From DAIDKA01 sp035503515 (lineage in GTDB: Bacteria > Pseudomonadota > Gammaproteobacteria > Steroidobacterales > Steroidobacteraceae): 64,000 bases of DNA. The stretch lies in assembly GCA_035503515.1 (NCBI GenBank), contig DATJTJ010000036.1:100524-164523 (forward strand), in the 5' to 3' direction. This document shows, piece after piece, positions 53,009-61,414 of the stretch (the first letter of the stretch is position 1; each line of letters begins with the position of its first letter). Below the pieces are notes generated by a model. It was given only the letters and a program-made list of their open reading frames with translations, did not search any database and was not told the origin of the DNA. The position numbers and the translations under genes were made by a program.

Positions 53009-53530
53009 ATGCGTAAAGGATTGTGGATCGTAGCCGCAGTGGCGCTGCTGGGCGGAGGCGTAGCGATGGCCCAGGACCAGCCCCGGTCCGAGGACCATGG
53101 ACGACCCGGCGCCGGTCCTGGACAGAGCCGGGAAGAGCAGCGGCCGAGTTCCGGTCGCCAGGAGGAGCGGGGCAATGAGGGTGCGCCCAAGCGGGCCGCG
53201 CCGCACGCGCAAAGCCGCCGTCAGGCCGGACCCCGGCCGGGAGGGGGGCCGCGGCCGCCGCACCGGTTCCTGAGCGGGGGTGGCTGGCATCGCAGCATCC
53301 ATGGTCCGAAGTTCGTCTATCCCGCGGGCTTCCGCTACCAGGTGTGGACGACGGGTGCGACGTTGCCCCCGGTGTTCCTGTCCGGTTCGTACTTCTACGA
53401 TGACTACGCGGCGCTGGGTCTCGCCCCGCCCCCGGGTGGCTATCGCTGGGTCCGATATGGGCCGGACCTGCTGCTGGTGAACCTACGCACCGGCCGCATC
53501 GCCGATGTGGTCGATGGAGTGTTCTACTGA
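53009..53530 (+). CDS. RcnB-family periplasmic protein
   Basis: 173 residues with an excellent ribosome site (AAGGAGGTCGTC) and a signal peptide (cleavage near 21). The middle is a low-complexity Arg/Gly/Pro/Glu-rich segment of about 65 residues. The C-terminus YFYDDYAALGLAPPPGGYRW...LLLVNLRTGRIADVV matches the RcnB domain, which in E. coli contributes to nickel/cobalt homeostasis. A CATAAT lies 30 bp upstream as a possible -10. A perfect terminator-like palindrome follows. Confidence 0.82.
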   Translation: MRKGLWIVAAVALLGGGVAMAQDQPRSEDHGRPGAGPGQSREEQRPSSGRQEERGNEGAPKRAAPHAQSRRQAGPRPGGGPRPPHRFLSGGGWHRSIHGPKFVYPAGFRYQVWTTGATLPPVFLSGSYFYDDYAALGLAPPPGGYRWVRYGPDLLLVNLRTGRIADVVDGVFY

Positions 53531-53541
53531 AGGCATGCCCG

Positions 53542-53569
53542 GAAGCCGCCGCCCGCGGGCGGCGGCTTC
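53542..53569. terminator. Bidirectional terminator-like palindrome
   Basis: A perfect 28-bp palindrome (two 14-bp arms starting GAAGCCGCCGCCCG) between the convergent rcnB-like and lysR genes. It includes part of the lysR stop region. There is no T-run, so it may rely on stem stability rather than a classic U-tract. Confidence 0.6.
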
Positions 53570-54470
53570 AGCCTTCCATTCTCGGCAGGGCCTTCTCCAG
53601 AGCGTCCTTCAGCCAGGCGAGCAACGCCGAAATCCGCGCAAGCTTCGCGCGATGCTGGGTCACGTGGGCGCGAAACCAGGCTCGCGGCAGGGCGAACTCC
53701 GGCAATAGCGCCACCAGCCTCCCGCGTTCGAGGGCGTCACCGGCCACATAGCGCGGCAGCATGGCGATGCCATTGCCGGCGAGCGCCGCGGCGCGCAGCG
53801 TGACGTTGTCATTGGCGATCAGCCGGGGGTGCACATCGACGCTCAGCTGCCCCTGATCACTCTCCAACCGCCAGGCGGTTCCCAGGGGTTTGAAGAACAG
53901 GCCGTCGTGGTCTTCGAGATCGTGGGGATGGGCGGGTGTACCCCGCCGCCGCAGGTAGTCGGGCGAGGCGCACAGGACCTGCTCGAAGGGATGCAGGGGC
54001 ACATCGATGACCCCTTCGTAGCTGCTGGCGGCATGGCCGCTGATGGCGAGATCGAAACCTTCCTCGGCCGGGTTCACGGAGCGGTCCACGAGGGCCAGCT
54101 CCAGGGTGATGTGGGAGTGCTCGAGGAGAAAGTCGCTCAGGGCATCCGAGAGCACCAGCATGTGCAGCGTCGTCGGGACCATCATCAGGATACGCCCTTC
54201 CAGCCGATCGCCCGAGCGCCGCAACCCGCTCAGGGCCTCGTCGAGGTCCGCGATCAGGTTCCGGGCCCGTACCTGGAACAGCTCCCCGGCCTCGGTCAGT
54301 TCCACCCTGCGCGTGGAACGCTCGAACAGACGGCTGCCCACCGCGTGCTCGAGCTGGCTGACCCGCTTGGCGGCGACCGAGGGCACCAGGTTCAGTTGAC
54401 GGGCCGCCTGGGAAAACCCCCCATAACGGGCCACGGCGAGAAAGGCCCTCAGGTTGGCTACCATGTCCAT
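53568..54470 (-). CDS. LysR-type transcriptional regulator
   Basis: 300 residues: winged helix-turn-helix FLAVARYGGFSQAARQLNLVPSVAAKRVSQLEHAVG, then a LysR substrate-binding domain. Divergent from the LigAB genes, with 104 bp between starts, so it probably regulates them and itself; the ligand would be a ring-cleavage intermediate. The stop lies inside the palindrome that also serves the convergent rcnB-like gene. Confidence 0.9.
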   Translation of the reverse strand: MDMVANLRAFLAVARYGGFSQAARQLNLVPSVAAKRVSQLEHAVGSRLFERSTRRVELTEAGELFQVRARNLIADLDEALSGLRRSGDRLEGRILMMVPTTLHMLVLSDALSDFLLEHSHITLELALVDRSVNPAEEGFDLAISGHAASSYEGVIDVPLHPFEQVLCASPDYLRRRGTPAHPHDLEDHDGLFFKPLGTAWRLESDQGQLSVDVHPRLIANDNVTLRAAALAGNGIAMLPRYVAGDALERGRLVALLPEFALPRAWFRAHVTQHRAKLARISALLAWLKDALEKALPRMEG

Positions 54471-54471
54471 G

Positions 54472-54484
54472 ATTTATCGTAAAT
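54472..54484. promoter_or_regulatory. Candidate LysR binding site
   Basis: ATTTA-TCG-TAAAT is a 5-bp perfect dyad, 1 bp before the lysR start and about 90 bp before the ligA-like start. LysR-type sites are typically T-N11-A dyads of this kind, so it could be the autoregulatory part of the shared promoter. Confidence 0.45.
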
Positions 54485-54574
54485 CGCGAAAACTGAGGTC
54501 GTAATATGTACCTGGCTATCGCGGATTGCAATGAATAAGATGTTCTCCAGACCCACTGCCAGCGGACGCAGACC

Positions 54575-54961
54575 ATGCTCGACACCACTTTCCAGGACAT
54601 CCCCGGTACCTTCGTCTTCACGGGCGAGCGTGCCATCGAGGGCCGGCATCTGAACCGGTTCTGCATGTCACTGATGAGCGCCGCCAATCGCACCCGCTTC
54701 AAGGCCGATGAGCGCGCCTACCTCGATGAGTGGCAGATGACCGAGTCGCAGAAGCAGGCCGTGCTCAGGCGCGATTTCCGGGCGCTGCTGGAGCAGGGCG
54801 GCAACATTTTTTTCGTGCTCAAGATCGCCGCGGTGGATGGCCGTCCGACGCAGTCGGTGGCCGCTTCCTTTGCCGGCCAAACGACCGAAGAGTACGCTGC
54901 CATGATGCGCAGCGGCGGCCGCAACCCTGAAGGTCTCAGGTCCATCTCGGGACGTTTCTGA
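54575..54961 (+). CDS. ligA: Protocatechuate 4,5-dioxygenase alpha subunit-like (LigA)
   Basis: 128 residues matching the small LigA subunit of class II extradiol dioxygenases: IPGTFVFTGERAIEGRHLNRFCMSL, FKADERAYLDEWQMTESQKQAVL and GGNIFFVLKIAAVDGRPTQS. The alpha subunit covers the active site of the LigB subunit. The gene overlaps the ligB-like start by one base. The LysR gene is divergent. Gallate or a substituted protocatechuate are alternative substrates. Confidence 0.87.
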   Translation: MLDTTFQDIPGTFVFTGERAIEGRHLNRFCMSLMSAANRTRFKADERAYLDEWQMTESQKQAVLRRDFRALLEQGGNIFFVLKIAAVDGRPTQSVAASFAGQTTEEYAAMMRSGGRNPEGLRSISGRF

Positions 54962-55803
54962 TGGCGCGGATCACCGCGGGCATAGGCTCAAGCCATGTGC
55001 CCGCGATCGGCGCGGCGCTCGATGCCGGGCGCACGGCGCATCCGGACTGGGCGCCGATCTTCGCCGGTTATGAATGGTCCCGCCGCTTCGTGGCGGAACA
55101 GAAACCGGACGTCGTGATCCTGGTCTACAACGACCACGCGTCGGCGTTCTCCCTGGATGTCGTGCCCACCTTTGCGATCGGCTGTGCCGATTCGTTCGCG
55201 CCGGCCGATGAAGGCTGGGGCCCGCGGCGCGTGCCGGTGGTGCACGGGCACTCGAAACTGGCGTGGCACATCGCAACCAGCGTGGTACTCGATGAGTTCG
55301 ATCTCACCATCATGAACGAGATGAAGGTGGATCACGGCCTCACGGTGCCGATGTCGCTGATGCTCGGCCAGCCCGAGGCATGGCCGGTCAAGGTCATCCC
55401 GCTCGCGGTCAACGTCATCCAATACCCCACGCCCACCGCCAACCGCTGCTTCCGGCTCGGTGAGGCGATCGCACGCGCCGTGAAATCCTATCCCGAGGAC
55501 CTGAGCGTGCAGGTGTGGGGTACCGGCGGCATGAGCCATCAGCTGGCGGGCGAGCGCGCGGGTCTCATCAACCGCGAGTGGGACACGAAGTTCCTGGATC
55601 AGCTCACGGCGGATCCGGATGCGCTACGGACGATGTCGCACGAGGAGTACGTGCGGGAGGCCGGATCGGAGGGCATGGAGCTGATCATGTGGCTGACGAT
55701 GCGCGGCGCGCTGGGCCCCGGGATCCGCGAGCTGCACCGCTTCTATCACGTGCCGGCGTCGAATACGGCGGTGGGCAACATCGTCTTTGCACCGCAGAGC
55801 TGA
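54961..55803 (+). CDS. ligB: Protocatechuate 4,5-dioxygenase beta subunit-like (LigB)
   Basis: 280 residues, the catalytic class II extradiol dioxygenase (LigB superfamily). Active-site histidines are seen at GIGSSHVPAIG (H12), VYNDHASAF and the central VVHGHSKLAWHIATSVVLDEFDL. It opens an ortho-dihydroxylated aromatic ring between carbons 4 and 5 with Fe(II). Adjoining LigA-like and LysR genes complete a ring-cleavage unit. No downstream pathway genes (ligC, ligI, ligJ, ligK) are in the window. Confidence 0.88.
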   Translation: MARITAGIGSSHVPAIGAALDAGRTAHPDWAPIFAGYEWSRRFVAEQKPDVVILVYNDHASAFSLDVVPTFAIGCADSFAPADEGWGPRRVPVVHGHSKLAWHIATSVVLDEFDLTIMNEMKVDHGLTVPMSLMLGQPEAWPVKVIPLAVNVIQYPTPTANRCFRLGEAIARAVKSYPEDLSVQVWGTGGMSHQLAGERAGLINREWDTKFLDQLTADPDALRTMSHEEYVREAGSEGMELIMWLTMRGALGPGIRELHRFYHVPASNTAVGNIVFAPQS

Positions 55804-55855
55804 GCGCCGATCACCCGCCTTCCGCAAGGCGGTGCCGTTGCGGCATCATGGCGGC

Positions 55856-57658
55856 ATGAACAAGGCAGTGCCAATGGGCCAGCAGGCCCCGGCCGCCAGC
55901 CCGACTTCGCTGACCCTCGGGTGGCTGCTCAAGGAGCTGGTCACGACCCGGCTCATCAGTCCGGCGACCGCGCGGCAGTTCGTCGAACCCCGGCCCGCGA
56001 AGGGCGGGGCGGCGCAACACCCGCTGGTGATCCTCGGCAATCAGGAGTGGCCGGATCCGCGCACGCCGGGCCGCACCCTCAACCTCGAGACCCTGACGCT
56101 GTGGCTTGCGCAGCGCGCGGCACTGCCGTATCTGCGCATCGATCCGCTCAAGCTCGACATGGCGAGCATCACCGAGGCCGTCTCGTACGCCTACGCGTCC
56201 CGGTGCGGAATCCTGCCGGTGCAGAACACCCCCACCGGAGTGGTATTCGCGGTCAAGGACCCCTTCGACGTGCACTGGCTGCGCGATCTGGAATTGGGCA
56301 TCAAGCTGCCGATCAAGCGGGTGTTCGCGAATCCGCTCGACATCGACCGGTACCTCGTCGAGTTCTACGCCATCGCTCGCTCGGTCAAGCTCACCGGACA
56401 GGAACGCGCGGGCGGTCCCGCGGAGCTGCGCAATCTGGAGCAGCTCACCGAGCTCAGCCGCGCCGGCAAGCTGACCGCGGAGGATCAGCACGTCGTCGCC
56501 ATCGTCGACTGGCTGCTGCAGTACGCATTCGATTCGCGGGCCAGCGACATTCACCTGGAACCGCGCCGCGAAACCGGCAACGTGCGCTTCCGCATCGACG
56601 GGGTGCTGCATGACGTCTACCAGTTTCCCGCGCCGCTGATGCCGGCGGTCACCAGCCGCATCAAGATCCTCGCGCGCCTCGACATCGCCGAACGCCGGCG
56701 ACCCCAGGATGGCCGCATCCGCACCCGCTCGCCCGACGGCAAGGAAATCGAGCTGCGCGTGTCGGCGCTGCCGACCGCCTTCGGCGAGAAGCTGGTGATG
56801 CGCATCTTCAATCCCAACGTCCTGGCGCACGACTTCGGCAGGCTCGGATTCAGCGCCGACGAATCGGCGATCTGGCGGCGCATGATCAGTCAGCCGCATG
56901 GCATCGTGCTCGTCACCGGACCCACCGGATCGGGCAAGACCACGACGCTCTACACCTCGCTCAAGGAGCTCGCCACCACCGAGGTCAACGTCTGCACCAT
57001 CGAGGATCCGATCGAACTGATCGACGGCAGCTTCAACCAGATGCAGGTCCAGTCCAACATCGACCTGAATTTTGCCGACGGCGTACGCGCGTTGCTGCGG
57101 CAGGACCCGGACATCATCATGATCGGCGAGATCCGCGACAAGGAGACGGCCGACGTGGCCGTGCAGGCGGCCCTCACCGGTCACCTGGTGCTGTCGACCC
57201 TGCACACCAACGATTCGCCATCGGCCATCACCCGGCTGCTGGAGCTGGGCGTACCGGCGTACCTCATCCGCGCGACGCTGATCGGCGTGCTTGCCCAAAG
57301 GCTGGTGCGCACCCTGTGCCCGGAGTGCAAGGCCCCCGTGGAAATCAATCCCGCATCCTGGAAGGCCCTCGGCGTGGGCGAGGTGATCCCGATGCCGAAG
57401 ACGGTCTACGCCGCCGGCGGCTGCCTCGAATGCCGCCAGACGGGCTATCGCGGGCGCAGCGGCGTCTACGAACTGATGCTGCTCAACGCGGCGCTGCAGA
57501 CGGCGATCGGTGAGAACCCCGACGTGAGCAACCTGCGCCAGCTCGCCGCCGCCGCCGGCATGCGGCCGCTGCGCCAGGCGGGCGCCGCCAAGGTCATCGC
57601 GGGGCTGACGACGGTGGAGGAGATCCTGGCGCTGACGCCGGATCCCGCGGAGCGCTGA
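55856..57658 (+). CDS. GspE/PilB-type secretion or pilus ATPase
   Basis: 600 residues from ATG 55856. An N-terminal regulatory domain (about 10-190) precedes the ATPase core: RASDIHLEPRRETGNVRFRIDG, Walker A GPTGSGKTTT, the Asp box and a Walker B-like IIMIGEIRDKETADVA, plus the His-box region TGHLVLSTLHTNDSPSAI. The tetracysteine zinc site CPEC...CLEC is present, as in GspE and PilB. This type drives type II secretion or type IV pilus assembly. No gspF/pilC or other partner is beside it, so it is an isolated gene. Confidence 0.9.
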   Translation: MNKAVPMGQQAPAASPTSLTLGWLLKELVTTRLISPATARQFVEPRPAKGGAAQHPLVILGNQEWPDPRTPGRTLNLETLTLWLAQRAALPYLRIDPLKLDMASITEAVSYAYASRCGILPVQNTPTGVVFAVKDPFDVHWLRDLELGIKLPIKRVFANPLDIDRYLVEFYAIARSVKLTGQERAGGPAELRNLEQLTELSRAGKLTAEDQHVVAIVDWLLQYAFDSRASDIHLEPRRETGNVRFRIDGVLHDVYQFPAPLMPAVTSRIKILARLDIAERRRPQDGRIRTRSPDGKEIELRVSALPTAFGEKLVMRIFNPNVLAHDFGRLGFSADESAIWRRMISQPHGIVLVTGPTGSGKTTTLYTSLKELATTEVNVCTIEDPIELIDGSFNQMQVQSNIDLNFADGVRALLRQDPDIIMIGEIRDKETADVAVQAALTGHLVLSTLHTNDSPSAITRLLELGVPAYLIRATLIGVLAQRLVRTLCPECKAPVEINPASWKALGVGEVIPMPKTVYAAGGCLECRQTGYRGRSGVYELMLLNAALQTAIGENPDVSNLRQLAAAAGMRPLRQAGAAKVIAGLTTVEEILALTPDPAER

Positions 57659-57757
57659 AGGTTCACCGTCACCGCAGTGCACCAAGCCTGCGTCGGCGGC
57701 GATGTCAGCTGCGGTTGCTACAATGCCCGACAGGAAGGATCAGCCCGGAGTCATCAC

Positions 57758-58495
57758 ATGGCTGCTACGCGTCGAGGATCGTTCATGCTTCGCGGGGCGT
57801 CGCTGGCACTGGCGGCCGTGCTCCTCGCGGCCGCACTGAGTCCGATGGCTGCCGACGCCGCCGCGCCGGAGCGCATCGGCATCATCGGCACCGGCAAAAT
57901 CGGCTCAGCCCTTGCGGAACTGTGGGTGCGCTCGGGTCACGATGTGATGATCTCGTCGCGACATCCCGAAGAACTCGCATCCCTGGCGGCGAAGCTGGGT
58001 CCCAAGGCGCACGTCGGCACGCCGGCCCAGGCCGCAGCCTTCGGGCCGGTGGTGCTGCTCGCCGTCCCCTACGGGGCGACGCCGCAGGTGGGGCACGACT
58101 ATGCCAGGGAACTCGCCGGCAAGATCGTGCTCGATGCGGGCAATCCATACCCCGACCGCGATGGGCCGATGGCGAATGCCGCACGCGTCAAGGGCGCGGG
58201 TCCTTCCGACAAGGAATTCCTGCCCGGCGTGCGCCTGGTCCGCGCCTTCAATGCCATCATCGCCGGCAACCTGCTCACGCAGACGCATCATGCCGGAGGC
58301 CTGATCGCCATTCCCTTGGCCTCGGATGACCCCGCCGCGATGAAAACCGCCGCCGGATTGGTCAGGGACGCCGGGTTCGAACCGGTGATCGTGGGTGATC
58401 TGTCCCAGGCGCACCTCTTCGACGTGGGCTCACCGGTCTACGTGAAACTGATGACGGCCCCGGAACTGCGCGCGGCCCTGAAGTTGACCCAGTAG
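57758..58495 (+). CDS. Exported NADP(H)-binding protein, F420-dependent NADP reductase-like
   Basis: 245 residues from ATG 57758, with GGAG seven bases upstream; ATG 57785 is an alternative. An N-terminal signal-like segment (TRRGSFMLRGASLALAAVLLAAALSPMAADA) has two arginines near a hydrophobic core, which could route it through Tat. The mature part is a Rossmann domain: RIGIIGTGKIGSALAELWVRSGHDVMISSRHPEELASL, and DAGNPYPDRDGPMANAAR. This matches the NADPH:F420 oxidoreductase-like/NAD-binding-2 family. Exported forms of this normally cytoplasmic fold are unusual. Confidence 0.72.
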   Translation: MAATRRGSFMLRGASLALAAVLLAAALSPMAADAAAPERIGIIGTGKIGSALAELWVRSGHDVMISSRHPEELASLAAKLGPKAHVGTPAQAAAFGPVVLLAVPYGATPQVGHDYARELAGKIVLDAGNPYPDRDGPMANAARVKGAGPSDKEFLPGVRLVRAFNAIIAGNLLTQTHHAGGLIAIPLASDDPAAMKTAAGLVRDAGFEPVIVGDLSQAHLFDVGSPVYVKLMTAPELRAALKLTQ

Positions 58496-58496
58496 C

Positions 58497-58850
58497 TCAG
58501 ACGAAGTTCGAGTGCCGCACGGTCAGGCGCCACTGCCCGCCGTCGTGCCGCCACACGTCGGTGTAGCGCCGCTGGCGCGCCGGTTCGTCCGCGTCGGCAA
58601 CGATCTCGCGGCCGATGATGACGGCAGTATCGTTCCACAGCCGCAGCTGCTCGATGACCCGCTCGAACCGCGAATGGCGCAGCCGCCCGCTGCGGACCAT
58701 CTCCAGGACCTGTTCGCGGCCGACCACCCGGTTGAATGGATTGGTGCCGACGAAGTCGTCGGCCATGAGCCGGTGCAGGACGTCCGCATCGCCGTCGATC
58801 ATGGCGGCACGGATCTGGTCATCCAGTTGTCGCAGGGTCTCTTCGTTCAT
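58497..58850 (-). CDS. SnoaL/NTF2-like protein
   Basis: 117 residues with a GGAGGAG ribosome site. The pattern LDDQIRAAMIDGDADVLHRLMADDFVGTNPFNRVVGREQVLEMV...ERVIEQLRLWNDTAVIIGREI...DVWRHDGGQWRLTVRHSNFV is the DUF4440/SnoaL-type cone fold. Many bind or modify small molecules; function unknown here. It overlaps the membrane-protein gene upstream by 32 bp and is probably part of the ECF-sigma operon. Confidence 0.75.
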   Translation of the reverse strand: MNEETLRQLDDQIRAAMIDGDADVLHRLMADDFVGTNPFNRVVGREQVLEMVRSGRLRHSRFERVIEQLRLWNDTAVIIGREIVADADEPARQRRYTDVWRHDGGQWRLTVRHSNFV

Positions 58851-59166
58851 GGTCTCCTCCAGGTCTGCAGCCCTGCCAGCGCTGGCTCAGGGCCGCGCGC
58901 TCCTCGGGCGTCATGGCCTGCCATTTCTCCCACTGCGCGCGATGGTGCCCGAACCGTCGGCCGCCAAATCCGCCAAATAGGATGCGGCACAGGACCAGTA
59001 GCCCGAGTGCGTGCAGGTAATCGAGCGGATGCGCGCCGGCGATCGCGGTGATGGCAACGGAGTTCCACAGCAGCATCACCCCTGCCGCCGCCACGGCCAC
59101 GACCACGAGCACCAGGACCATCCTGCCCAGGAACCAGACTCTGCGCCTCATGTTCAACTCCTTCAA
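58819..59166 (-). CDS. Small membrane protein in ECF sigma operon
   Basis: 115 residues starting at ATG 59166 (or ATG 59151), overlapping the sigma-factor stop by four bases. Two membrane segments (about 10-35 and 45-66) surround a short loop. The C-terminus WEKWQAMTPEERAALSQRWQGC resembles the helical tail of periplasmic metal/stress proteins. By position it could be an anti-sigma factor or its accessory, but it lacks a recognised anti-sigma domain. Confidence 0.6.
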   Translation of the reverse strand: MKELNMRRRVWFLGRMVLVLVVVAVAAAGVMLLWNSVAITAIAGAHPLDYLHALGLLVLCRILFGGFGGRRFGHHRAQWEKWQAMTPEERAALSQRWQGCRPGGDHERRDPATTG

Positions 59167-59738
59167 TTCCCGAGTTCGTCGTATGCGGCCCGCAGGCGCG
59201 ATCGCAGATGGATCACCGCGTAGCGCTTGCGGGCGAGTAATGTGTTGACGCTGGTATTCGCCTCGATACTCAGGTCCCGGAAACTCCGGCCCTCGATTTC
59301 ATGGGCGATGAATACCGCGCGCTGTGCTTCGGGCAGTTCCGCGAGTGCCTGCTGCAACGCCTGCATCAGCGCCTGGCGTGCGTATTGGGCATCGGGCCCG
59401 CCGTCGGCGGACGGTAGCGTCAGGTCCAGGCGGGTATCGGCCCCGTCATAGTTGCCGTCGGCATCGCCCAGACGTTCCTCCCGGCGCTTGCGGAAGCGGT
59501 CGATGATGCGGTTGCGGGCGACCTGATAGAGCCAGGCGCTCGCGTGTTCGACCGGGTTCGGTAGCCGGAATGCCTCGATGAAGGAGTACAGGACATCCTG
59601 CAGGATGTCCTCCGCATCCATGCGGTCCGGAACCCGCCGCCGGATGAAATTCAGCAGTCGCGAGCGCTCGCGCTGGATGGTGAGGGTCAGGTCGGGGTTC
59701 CGCTCGGCCATCTTCAGGTTGGGGTTCCACGACTCCAT
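59163..59738 (-). CDS. ECF-type RNA polymerase sigma factor
   Basis: 191 residues. Region 2 is visible as LLNFIRRRVPDRMDAEDILQDV...AWLYQVARNRIIDRFRKRREER and region 4 as LAELPEAQRAVFIAHEIEGRSFRDLSIEANTSVNTLLARKRYAV. Region 3 is short, as in ECF sigma factors. ATG 59738 or ATG 59711 could be used. It is followed, with overlap, by a small membrane protein rather than a typical zinc anti-sigma gene. The region between it and the divergent DUF4159 gene (118 bp) should hold both promoters. Confidence 0.88.
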   Translation of the reverse strand: MESWNPNLKMAERNPDLTLTIQRERSRLLNFIRRRVPDRMDAEDILQDVLYSFIEAFRLPNPVEHASAWLYQVARNRIIDRFRKRREERLGDADGNYDGADTRLDLTLPSADGGPDAQYARQALMQALQQALAELPEAQRAVFIAHEIEGRSFRDLSIEANTSVNTLLARKRYAVIHLRSRLRAAYDELGN

Positions 59739-59856
59739 GCGGTTGGAGACGGTTCAGGGCGCCCATTATTGTATTTCCGGGACAGTGGCGGGACCGCGGG
59801 CGGCGTTTTGATAGCATCGGTAGCGGCGTCCCAACGCCTGCCGCTGTCGGTCGCAA

Positions 59857-60696
59857 ATGATTCTCTGCCATCGCACTGGAATGCTACGGGTGAGCGGCTG
59901 CGTACTGTCGCTCCTGCTGCTGGTACCGCAGGTACGGGCCGGCCGCGAGTTCCGCGAGTATCCGGGACTGGAGGCCGATGCGGCTGCGCCGCTGCCGGAC
60001 GATTACCGGGTGCCGGGCGAATTCGTGGTCGGCCGGCTGATGTTCCCCAGCGGATCCTTCGGCTGGTTCGGTCGCGGGGACTGGACTCAGGGTGGAACGG
60101 CCTGGTCGGTGGACTATCCCAAGGGTGACCGCTTCCTGGCCCGCATCCTGCGGCGCCTGACCCGGGTCAACACCCGCTCCGTGGAGCAGCCCGTCAATCT
60201 GGACGACGGCGATGACGTCTACGACTGGCCGTTTCTCGTCGCCGGGCTGCCGGGCATGTGGGACCTGACGGATGCGCAGGTCGCGAAACTGCGCGACTAT
60301 CTGCTGCGCGGCGGATTCCTGCTCTGCGACAGTTTCTTCGGGACGCGCGAATGGGCCGGCTTCGTGGCGGGCATGAAGCGCATCTTCCCGGACCGCGAGA
60401 TCATCGACCTGCCGGATGACCATCCGCTGCTGCACACCGTCTACGATCTGGGTACGCACGAAATGGTGCCGAACATGAATGCACTGGAGCGTGGCGTCCC
60501 GTACCGCGCCGATGGTGACGTGCCACTCTGGCGCGCCATTCTCGATGACCACGGACGCGCGATGGTCGTGATCTCCTTCAATAACGACCTCGGTGACTCC
60601 TGGCAGTGGGCGGACGATCCGAACTATCCCGGAAAGTCGGCGAGCCTGGGCATCAAGATGAGCGTCAACTTCGTGGTTTACGCATTGACGCATTAG
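59857..60696 (+). CDS. DUF4159 exported protein
   Basis: 279 residues; the start may also be ATG 59881, which gives a cleaner signal peptide (MLRVSGCVLSLLLLVPQVRA). The mature part matches DUF4159: FPSGSFGWFGRGDWTQGG, DYPKGDRFLARILRRLTRVNTRSVEQPVNL, LRDYLLRGGFLLCDSFFGTREW and the C-terminal KMSVNFVVYALTH. These proteins resemble glutamine-amidotransferase-like/vWA-associated domains; their function is not known. Confidence 0.75.
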   Translation: MILCHRTGMLRVSGCVLSLLLLVPQVRAGREFREYPGLEADAAAPLPDDYRVPGEFVVGRLMFPSGSFGWFGRGDWTQGGTAWSVDYPKGDRFLARILRRLTRVNTRSVEQPVNLDDGDDVYDWPFLVAGLPGMWDLTDAQVAKLRDYLLRGGFLLCDSFFGTREWAGFVAGMKRIFPDREIIDLPDDHPLLHTVYDLGTHEMVPNMNALERGVPYRADGDVPLWRAILDDHGRAMVVISFNNDLGDSWQWADDPNYPGKSASLGIKMSVNFVVYALTH

Positions 60697-60733
60697 CCCG
60701 GCTAATTGCCACGTCGGGGATGCAGGTATCTTA

Positions 60734-60973
60734 TTGATTCTTCTCGGGAATGAAACGAGGCGAACCGCGACAGCAACCGAAGTCAGGCAGTCCGGTTGCC
60801 GAAGGAATTTCAGTTCAACGTCTTCCGAGGTATTTATCCGCAGACAGGGCAACGAGGTGGTTCTTTCCGCGCGCCCCAGGGACTGGTCCGCCTATCTCAC
60901 CTCGGGAACGGTCGCCTCGAAGGAATTCATGGAAGGGATTGAAGATCTGCCAGTTCAGGAGCGCGAACCTTAG
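60734..60973 (+). pseudogene. vapB: vapB-like antitoxin with frameshift
   Basis: The C-terminal half SSEVFIRRQGNEVVLSARPRDWSAYL is typical of AbrB-fold VapB antitoxins. The matching N-terminal DNA-binding motif SNRSQAVRLPKEFQFN is present but in another reading frame (codons at 60772-60819), which has no start codon after an in-frame TGA at 60751. The two halves require a +1 shift near the codon for Asn around 60817-60820. A sequencing error or a true mutation would both explain this. The intact ORF in the third frame lacks a VapB-like N-terminus. The next gene, vapC, starts immediately after the stop. Confidence 0.7.
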
Positions 60974-61369
60974 ATGGCGGAGTACATGCTCGACACGGAT
61001 ATCTCGTCCTACGTCATGAAACGCTCTGATGCGAAAGTCCTTGCCAGGTTGCAGCACATTCCAATCGCTGCAGTATGCATCTCAGTCATCACCAAGGCTG
61101 AGTTGCTGTTTGGAGTGGAGCTATCACCCCGGCGGCAGCAGGATCATGCCGCACTCGATGAGTACCTGAGGCACGTCGAAGTTTTGGATTTTCCAGAGGA
61201 ATCGGCCCTGCACTACGCGCAAATCCGCGCCGCACTCAAAGGACGCGGCACGATGATTGGCGCGAACGATCTCCTGATAGCGGCGCATGCCCGTTCGCTC
61301 AAGTTCACACTCGTCACCAATGATGTCCAGGAGTTCGGTCGCGTCCCGGAGCTCCGCGTTGAAAACTGA
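60974..61369 (+). CDS. vapC: VapC PIN-domain toxin
   Basis: 131 residues, ATG directly after the vapB stop. A PIN-domain ribonuclease: MLDTDISSYVMK with D7 at the active site, ITKAELLFG (Glu), MIGANDLLIAAHARS (Asp) and LVTNDVQEFGRVPELRVEN (Asp). All four acidic active-site positions are present. VapC toxins cleave RNA, often initiator tRNA. Its antitoxin gene appears frameshifted, which would leave a toxin without a normal antidote unless the shift is an artefact or both frames are translated. Confidence 0.85.
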   Translation: MAEYMLDTDISSYVMKRSDAKVLARLQHIPIAAVCISVITKAELLFGVELSPRRQQDHAALDEYLRHVEVLDFPEESALHYAQIRAALKGRGTMIGANDLLIAAHARSLKFTLVTNDVQEFGRVPELRVEN

Positions 61370-61414
61370 ACTGAGTATTCCAACACAATCCCGTGAGCAG
61401 ACCGGTGGAATCAA

